DNA of 64,000 bases from Verrucomicrobiia bacterium (lineage in GTDB: Bacteria; Verrucomicrobiota; Verrucomicrobiia; Verrucomicrobiales; Akkermansiaceae). Positions 24,475 through 32,059 of this stretch are shown here, piece after piece. A program made the translations under genes and the position numbers. The notes under the pieces were generated by a model. It searched no databases and was not told the DNA's origin. It worked only from the letters and a program-made list of their open reading frames with translations. Positions within the stretch are counted from its first letter, which is position 1; each line of letters opens with the position of its first letter. The stretch spans positions 51,194 to 115,193 of the forward strand of contig JAUIJD010000004.1 in assembly GCA_030431475.1 (NCBI GenBank). Reading direction: 5' to 3'.

Positions 24475-26931
24475 TCAACGCGTCTCCAATCGCTCCAGAC
24501 GCTCCTGCAATTCGGTCAGATGGCCCTGGACCTCCCGGATCAACTCCCGCACCGCTTCCATTTCCTCTTTGGTGATCTCCTCCTCATCCACGCCGGCGAG
24601 CAGCGCCTTCACCGCATCGGCGGGAATCGCGTAGGTCTTCACCCGGCCCGCCCGCGAGACGTTGATCCCGACGCAGCGTCCCTGCAGGTCGAGCAGCGGA
24701 CCCCCGCACGATTCCGGCCCCAGCGGGATGTCGTGCTGCAAGGCTGTCGGAAACCCACCCGTCCTTTCGGACATCCGGCCGCTCATCTCGTTCATGCGCC
24801 GGAAACGTCCGCCCTGACGCCCCTCGGGGCGCTCCCCGAGCTCGGCGTCGAGACTCATCCGCACCCCCTCGCGCTCCACTTCCAGCCGGACGGTTTCTCC
24901 GGTCCGGAATCCACGGATCCTGGCACCGAACTCCATCGGATCGGACACTGTCTCGCCGTTCAGGGCCAGCACCCGGTCCCCCTCCTCCACTCCGGCTTCG
25001 GCGGCACCGCTGTCCGACACCACCTCGCGGACCCGGACCCCGCCGTCGTCGTCGGATTCCATCGCGACCCCGAGAAAGCCGATGTCCGCGAGCGGGCGGG
25101 GCAGCACGCTGACCAGACCGATCCCCACCGCCGTTCCCTCACCTCCCGGGACCGCCAGCAGCGCCCCCAGCTTGAGGCGATTCGCGGGCGCCCAGCGCAC
25201 CGGCTCGAAACCTTCCCCCTCCACCTCGTACAGCGCGAGGTCATGGCGCGGGAACCGCTCGATCCGGCGAGCGTCGCGGGCCTCGCCCTCCCAAACCACC
25301 TGAATGCGCCCGGCAGCGGTCTCGGTGTCCTTGGTCAGAAGCCATCCGTCCTCGCTGACAAATGTCCCGAGCGCCACCGGCTCCCCATCGACGGTCACCA
25401 CCGCCGTGCTTCCCGAGGCCTTCCTCACCACCGGCTGCAGGGCCTTCATTGACGACTCGAAGAACGGATCCTCCGTCACCATCCCCGCCTCGCGGGCGAA
25501 CTCCATCAGCTCATCGGCATTCATCGACTCGACCTTCTCGCGCAGACGTCGGGTCAACTCCGCCACCCCCCCGAGTTCCGCCGCTTCGTCGGGCGTGAGC
25601 TCCAACCGCCCCCCGAGCTTCAGCGCCCGCTCAAGCAACTCCTCGATCCGGGCCTCCCGCTCCTCGGGTGCAGGCTCGGCCCGGTCAGGCGTCGGCGCGG
25701 AAGCCTCACTCTCGTCCCCGGCCTCGTTCCTGTCGGCTTCTCCCTTCCGCTCCGCGACCTTCTCTTTCAATCGCTCCATCAACTGGTCCATCCCTCCGAA
25801 CTCCTCGATCTGCTCGGGACTCAGCTCGAGACGGAGCTCGCCGGATTCGCCCTCCGTCCCCTCGAGCATCTCGTCGAGATACCGCTCAAGGGCGTCATCG
25901 CCCGCCTCCGCATCCCCTTCAGTTCCCGGTTCATCGTCCTGACCGGATTGCAGGTCGCCGAGACGCGCCAGCTTCACCTGGAACGTCTTCTCCTTCCCAC
26001 CCCGGGTTGCCACCACCTCGATCCGATTCCCGGGAAGGAAACGGTTCACCACCCCCACCAGTTGCTCCCGGCGGGTCACCTCCTCATCGCTCACCGCAGT
26101 GATCACATCGCCCTTCCTCATGCCCGCCTTCTCGGCCGGCGATCCCGGCATCACCCCGATGACCCCGACCCCCTTGTCGCTTCCATCGGCGAGACGGACT
26201 CCCATCATCGGGCGATCCGGATCGGTTCTCTTCATTTCACCCCCGAAGCGGCTGCCGCTCCGCCGGCCATCCAGCAGTTCCTCCCACTGATCCCGGAACA
26301 CCGACATCGGCACGTGGCGGTTCTCACTGAGCGTCGCCCCGATGTTCGAGTGGATCCCCACGACCACCCCATCGGCGTCGAAAAGAGGACCGCCCGAGTC
26401 TCCCCCCACCACCGCGCAATCGGTCACCAGGAAGGTCTCCTCCGACAGCACGCGGCCGAGTCGAAGCGGCGGCGTCCGAGCCGGGTCGAATCCTCCCGGG
26501 TGGCCCAGCGCCACGCACCAGTCGTTGCGCCGGAGAGGCGCTCCGTCACCCGCCCGAACCCAGGGAAACGGACCCTCGTCGATGATCCGGACCATCGCGG
26601 CATCCCGGTCGAAGTCCGCACCCAGCTTCTCCGCATTCAGGCGTTTGCCGTCGGGCAGGATGACGATCACCTCGTCGCTCAGCGCCGCCATGACGTGAGC
26701 GGCGGTCAGGACCAGTCCGTCCTCGCCGACGATCACGCCGCTGCCCGACCCGTTCCCCTTCTTCGAAACCAGAGCGACCGTCGCCGCCTGAGCCTTCGGC
26801 GCCATCTCGACCAACTCACGGTTGAGGCGTTTGAGGTCGCGCAGGCCCTCGACCAAGGGCGCTTCTTCGGTCGCGGCGGCCGCAAAAACCGTCGAGCAGG
26901 TGAGGAGGGCGATGAGCCGGGAGATCTTCAT
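24475..26931 (-). CDS. HtrA/Deg-like serine protease with a second, degenerate protease domain and two PDZ domains
   Basis: An 818-residue exported protein with a signal peptide (about 1-19). Domain 1 (about 45-215) is an intact trypsin-like fold with His79 (TAAHV), Asp110 (FDRDAAMV) and Ser179 (GGDSGGPL). PDZ1 follows (about 240-325; GVMPGSPAEKAGMRKGDVI). An acidic, helical linker (about 330-490) leads to a second protease-like domain (about 500-775) in which the His position is Thr536, Asp564 is kept, and the Ser position is Cys742 (ESCGGPL). PDZ2 (about 618-690) is inserted inside that domain, ahead of its Ser-equivalent loop. A coiled C-terminus ends the protein. It should act in the periplasm on misfolded proteins; the second domain is probably structural or regulatory. 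Confidence 0.9.
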   Translation of the reverse strand: MKISRLIALLTCSTVFAAAATEEAPLVEGLRDLKRLNRELVEMAPKAQAATVALVSKKGNGSGSGVIVGEDGLVLTAAHVMAALSDEVIVILPDGKRLNAEKLGADFDRDAAMVRIIDEGPFPWVRAGDGAPLRRNDWCVALGHPGGFDPARTPPLRLGRVLSEETFLVTDCAVVGGDSGGPLFDADGVVVGIHSNIGATLSENRHVPMSVFRDQWEELLDGRRSGSRFGGEMKRTDPDRPMMGVRLADGSDKGVGVIGVMPGSPAEKAGMRKGDVITAVSDEEVTRREQLVGVVNRFLPGNRIEVVATRGGKEKTFQVKLARLGDLQSGQDDEPGTEGDAEAGDDALERYLDEMLEGTEGESGELRLELSPEQIEEFGGMDQLMERLKEKVAERKGEADRNEAGDESEASAPTPDRAEPAPEEREARIEELLERALKLGGRLELTPDEAAELGGVAELTRRLREKVESMNADELMEFAREAGMVTEDPFFESSMKALQPVVRKASGSTAVVTVDGEPVALGTFVSEDGWLLTKDTETAAGRIQVVWEGEARDARRIERFPRHDLALYEVEGEGFEPVRWAPANRLKLGALLAVPGGEGTAVGIGLVSVLPRPLADIGFLGVAMESDDDGGVRVREVVSDSGAAEAGVEEGDRVLALNGETVSDPMEFGARIRGFRTGETVRLEVEREGVRMSLDAELGERPEGRQGGRFRRMNEMSGRMSERTGGFPTALQHDIPLGPESCGGPLLDLQGRCVGINVSRAGRVKTYAIPADAVKALLAGVDEEEITKEEMEAVRELIREVQGHLTELQERLERLETR

Positions 26932-27042
26932 GAACGGGAACCGGGGGTTCAGCCAGCAAGCGACGCCCCGTCGGAACGCTGTCGGAAAAACTGACCTCAT
27001 TCCGCTTGGCGATCCGACATGCGGTTTCCGAGGATGGTGGGC

Positions 27043-27531
27043 ATGGACCCGTTTCGCATCCTCTTCGTCTGCATGGGAAACATCTGCCGATCCCCCGCCG
27101 CGGACATCATCTGTCGGAAGCTCGCCGACGACGCAGGCCTGGGCAGCCGCATCGAGATCGATTCGGCCGGAACCATCGGCTACCACGCCGGCCACCCGCC
27201 GGACCGCCGCATGTCCGCGACCCTCGCCGCGCGTGGATACAGCATCGACGGAAGCGCCCGCCAGGTCCGCCGCCGCGACCTCGACCTCCACGACCTCATT
27301 CTCTGCGCCGACCGGGACAATCTCACCGATGTGCGTTCCCTCGACCCGGGCGGTGCGGCACACGGCAAGATCCGCCTGATCACCGACTACTGCCGTGAGC
27401 ACGAAGCCGACAACGTCCCCGACCCCTACTACGGCGGCCAGGACGGGTTCGACGAGGTCGCCGACCTGGTCGAGGACGCCTGCGCCGGCCTGCTCGACGA
27501 ACTCACCCGCCCCGGTGGCCCGCTGGCCTGA
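27043..27531 (+). CDS. Low-molecular-weight protein-tyrosine phosphatase
   Basis: A 162-residue cytoplasmic phosphatase. The P-loop VCMGNICRSP (C-x5-R-S) is near residues 9-18 and the general acid Asp is in VPDPYYGG near 128. Length and motif order fit the LMW-PTP family, whose bacterial members control exopolysaccharide kinases or arginine-phosphorylated proteins. ATG at 27043 was chosen as the start just before RILFVCMGN; upstream in-frame ATGs at 27019 and 27034 are possible. It is divergent from the HtrA-like gene, with 111 bases between the starts. No tyrosine kinase is nearby. Confidence 0.9.
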   Translation: MDPFRILFVCMGNICRSPAADIICRKLADDAGLGSRIEIDSAGTIGYHAGHPPDRRMSATLAARGYSIDGSARQVRRRDLDLHDLILCADRDNLTDVRSLDPGGAAHGKIRLITDYCREHEADNVPDPYYGGQDGFDEVADLVEDACAGLLDELTRPGGPLA

Positions 27532-27593
27532 GCCTCGCGAGATCCTCGTGCTCCATTCACGCCACCTTCATACGTCGACCCTCATCCTTCCCC

Positions 27594-28172
27594 GTGTCCA
27601 CCATGCAGCTTGAGCAACCGCCCCCCGATCTGGCCGTTCCGGATGTCACTCCCTTCGACCATCTGCGTCCGACCCTCTGGCGCGCCAGCAAGGTCGCCCA
27701 CATCACGCTGGTCTCGCTCGGGTCGCTGATGCTGCTCCCCGCCGGACTGGTGATGCTGGCTCTGGTCCAGTTCTTCCTGATCTTCGGCAGCGGCGGCATG
27801 GGAGGAACGAGCGGCATGCCGGGGGGAGCCGTGTTTGCGATGATCAGCGCCGTCGGCAGCACCTGCCTCGGAGTTCTCGCCTGGGCCGCCCTCTCGCTGC
27901 TCTTCTTCAAGCGCAACGATGCGCGCTGGCAGCGGGTCTGCTGGGGATTCTGCGCGGCCTTCGGCATCGTGGCCACGCCGTGCATCGTCGGCTGGATGGT
28001 CTGGATGTCCGGCGAGGGGCTCCCCTCGGACGCCGCCTGGGTCTACCTCATCTTTCTCGGGATGCTTGCCACCGCGATCGCCTCCATCAGCTGCGGTTGC
28101 CGCTTCAGCCTCGCCGCGGCACGCGCCCTGGGGCATCCGCCGACCGAGGAGGACCGGGCTTTCTACGTCTGA
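27594..28172 (+). CDS. Polytopic membrane protein of unknown function
   Basis: A 192-residue protein with four hydrophobic segments (about 38-65, 78-103, 118-138, 148-165), a Gly/Met-rich loop between the first two (FGSGGMGGTSGMPGG), and a Cys-containing C-terminal helix (SISCGCRFSLAAARALG). No family is recognised. The start is GTG at 27594 or ATG at 27603, both shortly after the phosphatase gene stop (about 60 bases), so the pair may be co-transcribed. Function cannot be told. Confidence 0.65.
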   Translation: MSTMQLEQPPPDLAVPDVTPFDHLRPTLWRASKVAHITLVSLGSLMLLPAGLVMLALVQFFLIFGSGGMGGTSGMPGGAVFAMISAVGSTCLGVLAWAALSLLFFKRNDARWQRVCWGFCAAFGIVATPCIVGWMVWMSGEGLPSDAAWVYLIFLGMLATAIASISCGCRFSLAAARALGHPPTEEDRAFYV

Positions 28173-28181
28173 TCCCGTACT

Positions 28182-29606
28182 TCAGTCCGCCGCCGGAAGA
28201 CTCGCGGCCGCCACGGCCTGGCCGTGCCGCTTGGTCTTCTCGTCGGGAACCACGAGCTTGATGCTCAACCCGGGGAATTCCGCGGCGAGCACCTTCTCGG
28301 CTTCGGCGATGATCACCTCGCCGCCCTCGCCCGAGGTCACCCGGCCGAGGATCAGCAGGTGGCCCACCTCGTAGAAATCGGCGTAGTGGGCGACCGCATA
28401 CCCGAAGCAGACCCCGATGGTCTCGTAGATCTTCCGCGCCCTTTCGTCCCCCGCCTTCATCGCCTCCTGAACCTTCACCAGTTGCTCCGGGAACGGCATG
28501 TCGCCGAAGTCGAATCCGGCCAGCGGCGCCAGACGCGCGACGCCCTGCTGGGAAAAGAACTGCACGCCGCACCCGCGGTCGCCACTCCACTCGTCGAGCG
28601 GTCCGTTCTCACGGTAGTCCACCGGCGCGAAGGCGAGTTCGTTCAGCCACGGACGGATGTGTCCGGCACCATCGACGTATCCCGCCGCTTCGCTGGTGCC
28701 CATGGCGACCCCGAGCACCGAGTTCTCGCCGAGTCCCATCGAACCGGCCAGCGCGGTGACCTCGCCGTCATTCACCACCTCGAAGGGCACGCCGTCCCAG
28801 CGATGCTTGAGGGTGGAGAAGATTCCGCGGATGTGCTTCTCGAAATCCGCCTCGGACACCCCGCGGAAGAGCGAAGCCGCACGGACCTCGTTGTTCACAT
28901 AGACGCCCGCCGCGCTGCCACCGATTGCGTCGACCCGTGGCAGGTGGTCGGCCGCCCGCTTCAGGGAGTCGTGGATGCCCTCGAGATGATACGCCGGGTC
29001 GCTCTCGAAATACGGATCCCAAACAACCTCCTCCGAGTGCACCACCTCGCCGTCGATGACCGCCGCACACTTCCGGTCCGAACCGCCGAGATCGAAGCCG
29101 ATCCGGCAACCGCCCAGATTCCGACCCAGCGACATCGCCTCGTCGTTGGCCTCGGGGAGTTCCGACACCGCGACGTCCTCGATCGTGATCGCTTCCCCGA
29201 AGATCTTGGTGCCGATGAAATCCCAGTCGAAGGCCCGGTCGCCGCGATCCGAGTACGACTCCGAAAGCTTCGCCGCCAATTCCGGCGCCCCCGCCACCAG
29301 CACCCGGCTTCCGCCCTTCTGCCAGAGCAGGAACTTCAGGGTCCGCTCAAGGTAGAGGTAGTTGTCTTCCTCATGCTCGGGCGCATCCGGCAACATCTCC
29401 GACTTCCAACGGAAAGCGGTGCCATCCGGCCGGACCAGCGCAAGCTCGACCGTCCGCCCGCCGACGTCCTGAACCCGTTCGCGATAGGCCCGGTTCCACA
29501 CGACCGCCGGCACGAACCCGGGGTCGAGAACCGGCTGAATCGTCATCTGCGATGAATCGGAGGGAGAAATCATGGGCGCTGACATGCCTTCATCATTCAC
29601 CGCCAT
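28182..29606 (-). CDS. ROK-like sugar kinase or regulator-type protein
   Basis: A protein of about 474 residues with an actin-like ATPase fold. The ATP-binding motif is IGFDLGGSDRKCAAVIDG (about residue 170), followed by VDAIGGSAAGVYVNNEV and GVAMGTSEAAGYV, and a C-terminal region VGHLLILGRVTSGEGGEVI. The ROK zinc-binding Cys-rich motif is not obvious. It may phosphorylate a sugar or be a degenerate relative. An N-terminal part of about 150 residues (up to ELPEAND) is not recognised. Starts at 29585, 29573 and 29546 are alternatives; no ribosome site decides. It is divergent from feoA. Confidence 0.72.
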   Translation of the reverse strand: MAVNDEGMSAPMISPSDSSQMTIQPVLDPGFVPAVVWNRAYRERVQDVGGRTVELALVRPDGTAFRWKSEMLPDAPEHEEDNYLYLERTLKFLLWQKGGSRVLVAGAPELAAKLSESYSDRGDRAFDWDFIGTKIFGEAITIEDVAVSELPEANDEAMSLGRNLGGCRIGFDLGGSDRKCAAVIDGEVVHSEEVVWDPYFESDPAYHLEGIHDSLKRAADHLPRVDAIGGSAAGVYVNNEVRAASLFRGVSEADFEKHIRGIFSTLKHRWDGVPFEVVNDGEVTALAGSMGLGENSVLGVAMGTSEAAGYVDGAGHIRPWLNELAFAPVDYRENGPLDEWSGDRGCGVQFFSQQGVARLAPLAGFDFGDMPFPEQLVKVQEAMKAGDERARKIYETIGVCFGYAVAHYADFYEVGHLLILGRVTSGEGGEVIIAEAEKVLAAEFPGLSIKLVVPDEKTKRHGQAVAAASLPAAD

Positions 29607-29624
29607 TCCGTGGCGTTCAAGCTC

Positions 29625-29654
29625 TGAAACAGGATGCGTAAATGCGCATATAAA
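29625..29654 (+). promoter_or_regulatory. Possible promoter for feo operon
   Basis: TGAAAC at 29625-29630 and TATAAA at 29649-29654 are separated by 18 bases, close to a sigma-70 pattern, with the -10 sequence AT-rich in an otherwise GC-rich region. The match is weak at -35, so this is a suggestion only. Confidence 0.35.
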
Positions 29655-29707
29655 CCCCGGCAATGCGAAACGTGGGGCCGACCGGCTCTTGAAGGGCGGA
29701 TCCTCCC

Positions 29708-29723
29708 GTTTGCTATTGCAAAC
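29708..29723. promoter_or_regulatory. Palindromic operator candidate upstream of feoA
   Basis: A perfect inverted repeat GTTTGC-TATT-GCAAAC, centred about 36 bases before the feoA start. The TTTGC...GCAAA form recalls operator half-sites of metal-responsive regulators of the DtxR/MntR and Fur types, but it does not match one consensus fully. It lies between the possible promoter and the gene, where a metal-dependent repressor could act. Confidence 0.5.
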
Positions 29724-29751
29724 CGATCTCAACTATCACAACTTCACCCCG

Positions 29752-30012
29752 ATGCGCTTCGCCTCCGCCACTGATATCGAAACCGACAGCCTGCAGACGC
29801 TCGCGCAGGCGACGGTCGGCTGTGATTTCAGGATCCGTTTCCTGGAGGGGCCCGCCTGCGAAGAGCTGAGACGCCTCGGATTCTGCGAAACCCTGCAAGT
29901 GCGCAAACTCGCCAACGGCCGCAACCTGATCTGCACCGTGTGCGGCACTCGGCTTGCCCTCAGCCGCGAACTGGCCGATCAGATCAAGGTTTCTCCCCTT
30001 TCCGCCGCCTGA
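29752..30012 (+). CDS. feoA: Ferrous iron transport protein A
   Basis: An 86-residue SH3-like protein. Landmarks are SLQTLAQATVGCDFRIRFLEG at the start, LRRLGFCETLQVRKLANG and the Cys pair of LICTVCGTRLALS at the C-terminus. FeoA binds the cytoplasmic face of FeoB and is needed for iron uptake. The stop is 7 bases before feoB. The ATG at 29752 is the only start leaving the standard FeoA length. Confidence 0.93.
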   Translation: MRFASATDIETDSLQTLAQATVGCDFRIRFLEGPACEELRRLGFCETLQVRKLANGRNLICTVCGTRLALSRELADQIKVSPLSAA

Positions 30013-30019
30013 TTCCCCG

Positions 30020-31906
30020 ATGAGCGGTCCGGAGATGGAAACGGTCGTTCTGGCCGGCAACCCGAACGTCGGCAAAACCACGCTCTTCAACGCCCTCACC
30101 GGCTCGAGCGCGAAGGTCGGCAATTTCGCCGGGGTCACCGTCGATCTCAAGCTCGGCGAGACCTTCACGCCCCACGGCCGGAAGCTCCGCGTGGTGGACC
30201 TCCCGGGCTGTCTTTCGCTCGACGGACAGGCGCCCGACCAGCAGATCACCCGCCGCGCCATCCACGGGAAGATCGATGAGCTCGGAGCCCCCGACCTCGC
30301 GATCTGCGTGCTCGATGCCTCGAACCTCGAGCGCCATCTCATCCTCGCCCTCGAGGTGATCGAGTCCGGGCTGCCGGTCGTCGTGGCCCTGAACATGGTC
30401 GATGTCGCGGAGTCCGCGGGCATCCGCCTCGATCCGGTGGTGATGAGCGAGGAACTGGGCGTCCCCGTGGTGCCGATCCAGGCCGACAAGTCCAAGGGCA
30501 TCGTCGAGCTCAAGCAGTCCATCCGCCACCCCCTGCCCCCGGCCGCGGACGCCACATGGGCCGACTCCAAGCGCCCCATCGAAGCCCGGCAGGAGTTCGC
30601 ATTGCGGCTCTGTCGGCTCGCCGCCCGGCGACCCGACGTTCACCAGTCGACCCGCTCCGACCGGATCGATGCCCAGTTGCTTCATCCCGTGCTCGGCTGG
30701 GTCTACCTGGTCGTGATCATGTTCGCGGTCTTCTGGTCGATCTTCTCCTTCGCCGCGGTTCCCATGGGCTGGGTCGAGGCCGCCCAGGGCTGGCTCGAGG
30801 GAATCGTCGAGAACTCGATGGCCGAGGGGGACCTGCGGGATCTCATCGTCAGCGGCATCATCGGCGGGGTCGGCTCCGTCGTCATTTTCCTGCCCCAGAT
30901 CCTCATCCTCTTCTTCTTCATCGGGCTGCTGGAAAGCTCCGGCTACATGGCTCGCGCCGCCTTTCTCATGGACGGCCTGATGTCGAAGGTGGGCCTCAGC
31001 GGAAAGGCCTTCCTCCCCTTGCTGAGCTCCTACGCCTGCGCCATCCCGGGCATCATGGCCACACGCTCCATCGACTCGGCGAAGGAACGGCTCACGACCA
31101 TCTTCGTCGCCCCCTGGATGAGCTGCACCGCCCGGCTGCCCGTCTACTTCCTGCTCATCCCGATGCTTCTGGGTGGAAGCGAGGGAGGATTCACCCAGGC
31201 CCTGGTCCTTCTGGCCATCTACGTCTTCGGGACGCTCAGCGCCTTCCTGGTGGCCCGCATCCTGCGCGGAAAGCTCGGCCCCGACGAACAGCCGCGGCAT
31301 TTCACCCTCGAACTGCCGCCGTATCGCCAGCCGCAGTGGGGCTACGTCTTCCGCCATCTCGTCAGCCGGGGCTGGTCCTTCCTTCGGAAAGCCGGAACCG
31401 TCATCATGGGCATCTCCATCGTGCTCTGGGCCCTCAGCACCTACCCGAAGACCGAAAGCGAGGATCCGGCCGAGCAGCTTGAAGCGTCGGCCATGGGCCG
31501 GATCAGCGCCGTCATCGAGCCGGTCGTCCGGCCCCTCGGCTTCGATGGGCGCACCGGCACGGCGGTGCTCACCTCCTTCGCCGCCCGCGAGGTCTTCAAC
31601 GCCTCGATGTTCCAGCTCTTCGAGGTCGAGGAGATCGAGGACGATGAAGCCGGCAGCCGCGATCGGCTGCGGGCGACCCTGGCCGCGGAGACCTGGGAGG
31701 ATGGCTCGCGCATGTTCCGACCGCTCACCGTTCTCTCCCTCCTGATCTTCTACATCTACGCGCTGCAGTGCCTGCCGACCTCGGCCGTCACCGCCCGCGA
31801 GGCGGGATCGTGGAAGTGGGCCGCCGGCCAGTTCGTCTTCATGACCGCCGTCGCGGCCATCGGCTCGTTGCTGGTCTACCAGATCGGCTCGGCGCTCGGA
31901 TTCTGA
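30020..31906 (+). CDS. feoB: Ferrous iron transporter FeoB
   Basis: A 628-residue inner-membrane Fe(II) transporter. The N-terminal G domain has GNPNVGKT (13-20), a G2 region NFAGVTV, DLPGCLSL (G3), NMVDVAE (G4, NxxD) and the helical adapter domain. About eight membrane segments follow, with conserved ESSGYMAR, CAIPGIMATRSI, PWMSCTARLPVY and GRTGTAVLTSFAAREV regions. It is somewhat shorter than the roughly 700-770-residue classical FeoB. It ends TGATG, overlapping the start of the small Cys-rich gene. Regulation is probably by the palindrome at 29708. Confidence 0.95.
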   Translation: MSGPEMETVVLAGNPNVGKTTLFNALTGSSAKVGNFAGVTVDLKLGETFTPHGRKLRVVDLPGCLSLDGQAPDQQITRRAIHGKIDELGAPDLAICVLDASNLERHLILALEVIESGLPVVVALNMVDVAESAGIRLDPVVMSEELGVPVVPIQADKSKGIVELKQSIRHPLPPAADATWADSKRPIEARQEFALRLCRLAARRPDVHQSTRSDRIDAQLLHPVLGWVYLVVIMFAVFWSIFSFAAVPMGWVEAAQGWLEGIVENSMAEGDLRDLIVSGIIGGVGSVVIFLPQILILFFFIGLLESSGYMARAAFLMDGLMSKVGLSGKAFLPLLSSYACAIPGIMATRSIDSAKERLTTIFVAPWMSCTARLPVYFLLIPMLLGGSEGGFTQALVLLAIYVFGTLSAFLVARILRGKLGPDEQPRHFTLELPPYRQPQWGYVFRHLVSRGWSFLRKAGTVIMGISIVLWALSTYPKTESEDPAEQLEASAMGRISAVIEPVVRPLGFDGRTGTAVLTSFAAREVFNASMFQLFEVEEIEDDEAGSRDRLRATLAAETWEDGSRMFRPLTVLSLLIFYIYALQCLPTSAVTAREAGSWKWAAGQFVFMTAVAAIGSLLVYQIGSALGF

Positions 31907-32049
31907 TGATGGCGGAATGGCAGACATGGGCCGCCCTCGGCGTCGTGGCGCTGGCCGTGGTCCTGCTCGTCCGGCGGGCGATCAAGCGCCGCCGCGGCTG
32001 CGGTGGTGACTGCGGCTGCGGACCGTCGTCCCGGAACCGCAAGCACTAG
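31906..32049 (+). CDS. FeoB-associated Cys-rich membrane protein
   Basis: A 47-residue protein. It consists of one membrane helix (ALGVVALAVVLLV), a basic stretch (RRAIKRRRG) and a Cys-rich tail CGGDCGCG. Position and motif order match the FeoB-associated family (PF12669 type) that replaces FeoC in many bacteria. Its ATG overlaps the feoB stop, and another ATG directly follows. The Cys-rich tail may receive or sense iron on the cytoplasmic side. It converges with ccsA, whose stop is 10 bases further. Confidence 0.88.
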   Translation: MMAEWQTWAALGVVALAVVLLVRRAIKRRRGCGGDCGCGPSSRNRKH

Positions 32050-32059
32050 GTGACGCGCG

